From positions 165,414,035 to 165,478,034 of the forward strand of contig CM069432.1 in assembly GCA_035610365.1 (NCBI GenBank): DNA of 64,000 nucleotides, given 5' to 3'. The notes beneath the pieces were generated by a model, which was not told the origin of the DNA, did no database searches, and saw only the letters and a program-made list of their open reading frames with translations. A program made the translations under genes and the position numbers. Below, piece after piece: positions 59,096 through 64,000 of the stretch; position 1 is the first letter of the stretch, and each line of letters begins with the position of its first letter. This stretch comes from Aquatica leii (lineage: Eukaryota; Arthropoda; Insecta; Coleoptera; Lampyridae).

Positions 59096-60196
59096 ATCTT
59101 CACTTACGATATTTAATTTAAGTTCAAATCTGGGTTCCGTTTTCTAATTGTGTATAATTTTTACACTATACTCGTACAATATTTGCTTGAAAAATAACGA
59201 TTCTAAAACAAATGTTTCAATGCTTTCTCACTTTTTTATCTGCCTTCTTAGTTCTTATTCTTTCACGCAGGAGTTTATGTCAACCGAGACATTTTCTGCG
59301 TTGTTTACTATTTATTTTGCTGCTCAACGTGCGAACCCTTTTTAGGGTCGGTTTTTCAATGTCCAGATAAAGTCTCGTTTAGTGAACTTATAGATATACC
59401 TTACAGATAATGATATATTTCATCTCATCTCATCAACTAATAAAAAACCATTTTTGCATCAATCACGTGTTTTGGTAGGTAAATACAAATTGTTTTTGTC
59501 AACTAATACAAATAAGTACTCTAATATTATAAACAACACTATCTACTACTTTTTATTTTTGATTGACCAGCTCTTGCTTTTGATGACATTGCTTTTTTTG
59601 TCATAAAATTGATCTGTTTGCTAAGTTCATCTTTTGAAGTAACATAAAAGCACATGTGAATAATTGATTTAATTAATTCTGTTTTTTGTGTAAGTTTTTT
59701 TTAATTAATTTTTAATTTCTTTGACCAAAAGGTCTCTATTGGGTTTAACATAGAGAACTGCGATAATTAGTCCATCATGTCAACTTTATTAGCTGTCATC
59801 CAAAATTTTACCAACTTTGTTCCAGAGCAAGAAGTATTATGGTCCTAGAAAATACATTTTTCTTTGCCAAATAACTTCTTGCCACTAGATTGCATTATGT
59901 GTTAGACTACTTTGATGTATTTAGCGGCGTTAAGAAACGACATTTAAGGGACCGACTATTTCTTTCGACATTTAACCGCATACCATGACAGACGTTGTTT
60001 ATATATAGGAATTTCCAGGCTTCGCTTGGTTTTCAAAACTGTTTTTGAAATCAAGTTAAACTTTTGAAAAACCAAGCCAAATTATCTAAGCCAAGCTTTT
60101 ACAGATCAAGCTTTCAAAGTTTTACTAAGCTTTCAAACTCTTAAAAATAATATTTTGATGTAAAATGTATGTCTTAAAATAAAGTTCAAAAGCAAT
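59096..60196. other. Unassigned; clusters of GCTTGG/CCAAGC motifs
   Basis: Around 60017-60125 and again at 61060-61112 short GCTTGG/AAGCCAAG motifs cluster, suggesting the ends of a small element, but a clean TIR could not be drawn. Confidence 0.35.
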
Positions 60197-63100
60197 TTAC
60201 ACAAATCATTTTAGAAAAACAGCGTCAACTGAAGAAATCAAAACACAAATTAAGCAAGTTGTCGAACTGAGTTCTAAGAAAGTTAAATTTATAATTGGTA
60301 CTTCCTACATTGCAACGTTTATTTGTTTAAGTCTTGTTTTGGTTGCAACCGCAGATAACCATAATCGAGTACACAAAATACATTTTGTTAAGTTAAGTCA
60401 GTGTAAATAGGAAGAAATAAAGATTGGTATTTGCTATAATTATTTTACTAACAATTTATTTTGTGGATGAAGAGAACCATAATTAACCCAATACATGAAG
60501 ACGTTTTAAAATACAAATCTCACAGTATTTACCATAAACTTAAAATCAAAAATCAATTTCACTTATTTTAATAAACAAAATTAGCCTAAAAACTTTAATT
60601 GCAAATATCACTTTAGACACACTGTACACTAGGTTACCGCATAACTTGGAATTAATCAGAAGTCAAAAGGGTGCGTCATCAAGTATACACATACAAAGCT
60701 CGCATTGTAAATACTCTGTAAAGGCATTACTATGTGCCTCTGTGTCCGAACGTGAATAAATTTAGTATTCCTATAACTATAAAATGTTTATTTTGTATTT
60801 CTTATTATCAATTTAATAATTAGATAATTAAGTAAATATTTTTATTATTTCCACGTACAGACGGGTTGTCCTTTCACTTCAGTTCAAAGTTATGTAACCT
60901 ATGCTAGCAGTTGAGTAATTGTTTATATCATTTATATTATAGCGCAAGCTGTACACGTGCAAGGCCATAACTACTTTTGCAAATGTAGCAAAAAAAGTTT
61001 AAAAACTTGGAAAAGCTTAAAAACCAAACCAACTTTTATTTTTTAAAAACTTATCTTTTAAGTCCAAGTCAAACTTTTACGTTTCAAGTCAAGCTACTTG
61101 GCTTGGTAAACCTCTATTGTTTAATTTAAAATTGCACAATTCAAGAAACATTTCTTTTTTCTAGGCAACCTTCTGACATACGTATTTCCATCAAAGTTAT
61201 TGATATTGAAAGTCGATTTATTACTAAAAACACTCATTTCCACTACTCTGTGATCTAATTTTTGTGTTTCTTAATCTAGAGAAAACTATGTTGTTTTCGT
61301 TCTTTGGAAATCAGAGGTTTCCACCGTTTTCCTCTCACAGTAGAAGTGCACACTTTTGTTTGTTTATTCTGAGATAGAGCCTAAAATATCGTAAAATGAT
61401 TGTTAGAATAGCATATTCATGATGTCTTTCAATTGTATTATTATGATTCGATTAAAATGACAGTTGAGTACTCAAGTATTCATTACGCAGGATTAAAGGA
61501 ACCGTCAAATATTGATTGATAATGTGACATTATGGTATAATAATTGCAACCATTACAGAAAAATTAATTAATGAAAATATGTAAATAATGTGCACTAAAG
61601 TTTAAAAACCAACATGGATTTAGGTGTACTGATTTTAATACCACTGCAGTAAACGCAAAAACTATTTTAGTAAAAACGGTAAAAATAAGAATTAAATTAT
61701 TAATTTAATTTGATTTAATTTAATTTAATTTAATTTAATTTAACAATAGTTTTAGTAATTACCCATTTAGTTATAATATCAAAAATAAACAGAATTTTTT
61801 AGGTATTATTTTAAAATTATAAATATTTAAATACCGTTTAGACAAAATATAATTGCGCTATCCTGCAAAAAAAATTATCTCTGAGATTATGTTAATTTTG
61901 ATAATCCGTTTATTGTATAATTCTAATTTTGGTGAAATAATTTAATTTCTATGTTTTTAATTAAACATTTTTGTCTTAAGTGACAATAAGTAATTTCTTT
62001 AAGTTAGCTTCTAATTTTCTTTGACACTTAATTATGTCTAACTTATTCTTTATTTTAATTAAGTCTGCATTTACTTTTTTGTTTCGTTTTAATTTTACAC
62101 GTATTTCATAATTTTTTTTTACATTTGTTTGCATTGTTTTATTTCCTGATAAAAATCATTTATATTTTTATTAGTGACAATGAAATAAAATATATAGTAA
62201 TTTTAATATTGATACATAATTCTTTTTTTATATATTATTTTTTTATTTTTTCCACATAATTTTGCACTAATTCACGTTTGATTGTTTAGCATAATTTATA
62301 TGTTTATGTACTTTTTCAAATTAATTTAAAACTATAAACTGTTTAACAGATTTTATAACCAAAAAATAACCTTGTTAATCATTGCTCAAACTCAAACATC
62401 TAAAATTTATTGTTTCTGCCCGGTTACAGGTTCATGGAAATGCAGCTGAACGCATTTCTAAAATGTTATTAATTCCTATATCACACCGACCGATCAAATA
62501 CTTTGACTGCGAATAACTCGATGTTTCTATTGATATTTTTTACATGCGAAAACAAAAAATGTAGACCAATAATTACAAAAAATACTCTAATTTTTGTATG
62601 TTGCTAGTAATTTTTTTTGGAAATGTAGTAAACAAATGAAATTCCATTTTGTTTCATATACCAATTAAAACTCTAGCTTTTTTAGACACCTTAGTTTCGT
62701 AAATAAAAATTGTTCAAATAATATATACCTATAAATTGTATAATTTTATAAAAATTAATAAGTAAGTAGACACTATTTATGACCCAAGCGGATACTGCTT
62801 TACTTCAAGGATGCGACCTTGTTTACGTGAATCTTGATTTCCTTCTCATTCATTAATATTAAGATTACCATGTCTCAATTTTTAAATATCTTCTATCAGA
62901 AATCAAATCTTATCTGTGTCTATTTACCCTAGTTAGATATTTGTGAAGTAAACGTTTATTGGAAACACCAGTAGATCGTAGCGCCACATACTGTCTATAA
63001 AGTTGAATGTGATTGGCGTCTACCACGATAACCGTTCGTAAAACATTTATTTTGGTATCAAGCGTTTTTATTATTAAAACTCTACGTCATCAACTGTCAT

Positions 63101-63487
63101 CTTCACAAGTTTATGTCTGCGACAAAGCCGACAAGCAACATCTCAACATAAAAAAGAACTGAAATACGACTACAAACTTATAGAGTTTGAAATATTTGCA
63201 ATTAAAGTTTGGATATATTGTGTTAAGTATTGTTTTTTTTTCATTTTCCATCATCTTTAAAATAAATTATTTATGTCTCTTTCTTAGCAATACTACTGAC
63301 CTAGCTTAGCAAAATGTACTTGTGTACACAATCACGTTTATCCTCGGTTGCAACCAAAACAAGACTTCAGATAAAAAAAATGTTAAATTTGGCTTTCTTA
63401 GAACAAGCTTAGAACTGAGTTTGACAATCTGCTTTATTTCCAGTTTGATTTTACGGGTTTCTTTAGTTGCTAAATGATTTGTGTAAA
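60197..63487. repeat. Inverted repeat pair, about 200-bp arms, 2.9 kb apart
   Basis: 60197-60403 and 63295-63487 are inverse copies sharing AAGTCTTGTTTTGGTTGCAA (60322 and inverse 63347), CTGAGTTCTAAG and TTTACACAAATCATTT. The interior holds no recognised protein. Confidence 0.7.
61711..61743. repeat. (TTTAA)n pentanucleotide repeat
   Basis: About six tandem copies of TTTAA. It does not match the insect telomere unit TTAGG. Confidence 0.9.
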
Positions 63488-63829
63488 CGTACTCAAATTT
63501 TATAATATTTAATTAAATTTTTTGTTTTGAATATTGCAGAATACAGTGATATTGTTTTAATGTACAGTAAGTGTAATTATAACTTCCACGCCACACGTAA
63601 ATTGTGTTTTGAGCGATATCCTAGTAGACAAATGCTTTCGATAAACTTTATTTTAGCGTGTATGCAAAACTAGAGATGTTCTTCCATCTTACGAGAGTCG
63701 TGGTTGAGAAAGACCATCCTATGTACTATCAGCAAAAAAAGAATAAACCTTTTCCATAAAATAAAAACTTTGATATTTGTTTTTCTTCAATGTATCTGCA
63801 AATATTGCAAATTGTAGAAGAGTCGCAAA
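63488..63829. other. Unassigned sequence upstream of the edge transposase
   Basis: Nothing recognised; the N-terminus of the Tc1/mariner protein may lie here but is unreadable. Confidence 0.35.
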
Positions 63830-64000
63830 GTTAACGTGTCGCGTACGATACATCGTGTTTTCAAAAATTATTTTTTGTACTTTTATCATATGCAACTAGT
63901 CCAGCAGTTATATGACGTTGACATTGAACCACTACGTAAATTTCGTAAGTGGTTGCAGCAACTAGAAGCTTTAAACCATGATTTTAGTGCCAAATTAAGA
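63830..64000 (+). pseudogene. Tc1/mariner-superfamily transposase fragment, cut by the window edge
   Basis: 57 codons open to the end of the window: VNVSRTIHRVFKNYFLYFYH, then MQLVQQLYDVDIEPLRKFRK and WLQQLEALNHDFSAKLR. It corresponds to the second helix-turn-helix (VS..T.HR..K) and the linker leading to the first catalytic Asp in IS630/Tc1/mariner proteins (Y..QLVQ.L...D...R..FC.W). A stop lies 5 codons upstream (TAG at 63815-63817), so the N-terminal part is broken here. The catalytic domain would follow beyond 64000. It resembles the protein whose later part is at 12838-13125. Confidence 0.6.

Noticed and set aside
61711..61743. Telomere-type repeat
   Set aside because: The unit is TTTAA, not the insect TTAGG; an ordinary microsatellite.

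Overview
The window is AT-rich animal DNA, most likely from an insect. The only convincing host gene is two adjacent exons of a soluble guanylate cyclase alpha subunit (19410-19771, + strand), joined by a 56-bp GT-AG intron of a size common in insects. Nearly everything else recognisable is transposable-element debris: Penelope-like, hAT, Tigger/pogo, Tc1/mariner, CR1/Jockey-like non-LTR and Gypsy-like LTR sequences, plus several non-autonomous inverted-repeat elements. No rRNA, CRISPR or prokaryotic feature is present. The rest is AT-rich intergenic or intronic sequence.

Layout. 0-8 kb: a hAT/BED-finger fragment, a TA-centred palindromic repeat rich in GGCGTCC (about 947-1325), a decayed tRNA-like sequence (6122-6195) and a perfect 41-bp-arm hairpin (7437-7529). 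8-12.6 kb: the most striking locus. Two Penelope-like copies lie head-to-head as a nearly identical 1.7-kb inverted repeat (8071-9785 / 10241-11957), with an older third copy at 12034-12568. All three end at (TA)n tracts, and the left tract sits inside a copy of the GGCGTCC palindrome family. The right-hand copy keeps an open 529-codon frame with a YVDD reverse transcriptase and a GIY-YIG endonuclease. A 6-bp stem in the 3' non-coding part shows compensatory changes between subfamilies.

12.8-19.1 kb: a Tc1/mariner fragment, a 1.1-kb CACTGG-ended element carrying a broken zinc-finger-like reading frame, and a 2.8-kb GTTAAGGGG-ended element with a decayed Tigger/pogo transposase nested inside it; the transposase C-terminus still shows a PCNA-binding-type motif. 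19.4-19.8 kb: the guanylate cyclase exons. 21-34.4 kb: a mosaic of inverted-repeat elements, a 97-bp-period tandem array, a TA-flanked CCCAAG element and a tiny 92-bp hAT-type MITE. 34.4-41.3 kb: a non-LTR retrotransposon (ORF1, endonuclease, RT) split by about 3.2 kb of foreign sequence.

41.5-44.5 kb: a pair of about 460-bp inverted repeats. 45-48.1 kb: a degenerate Gypsy-like element (gag, protease, RT, integrase). 48.6-49.6 kb: a broken transposase-like gene of a family I cannot name. 49.8-53.5 kb: MITE-like elements. 57.6-59.1 kb: a second degenerate Gypsy-like element. 60.2-63.5 kb: a 200-bp inverted-repeat pair. The right edge cuts through another Tc1/mariner transposase.

Functionally this reads as a large intron or flank of the cyclase gene filled by many layers of transposon insertion. 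All calls come from reading translations and repeats by eye; no database search or alignment was run.
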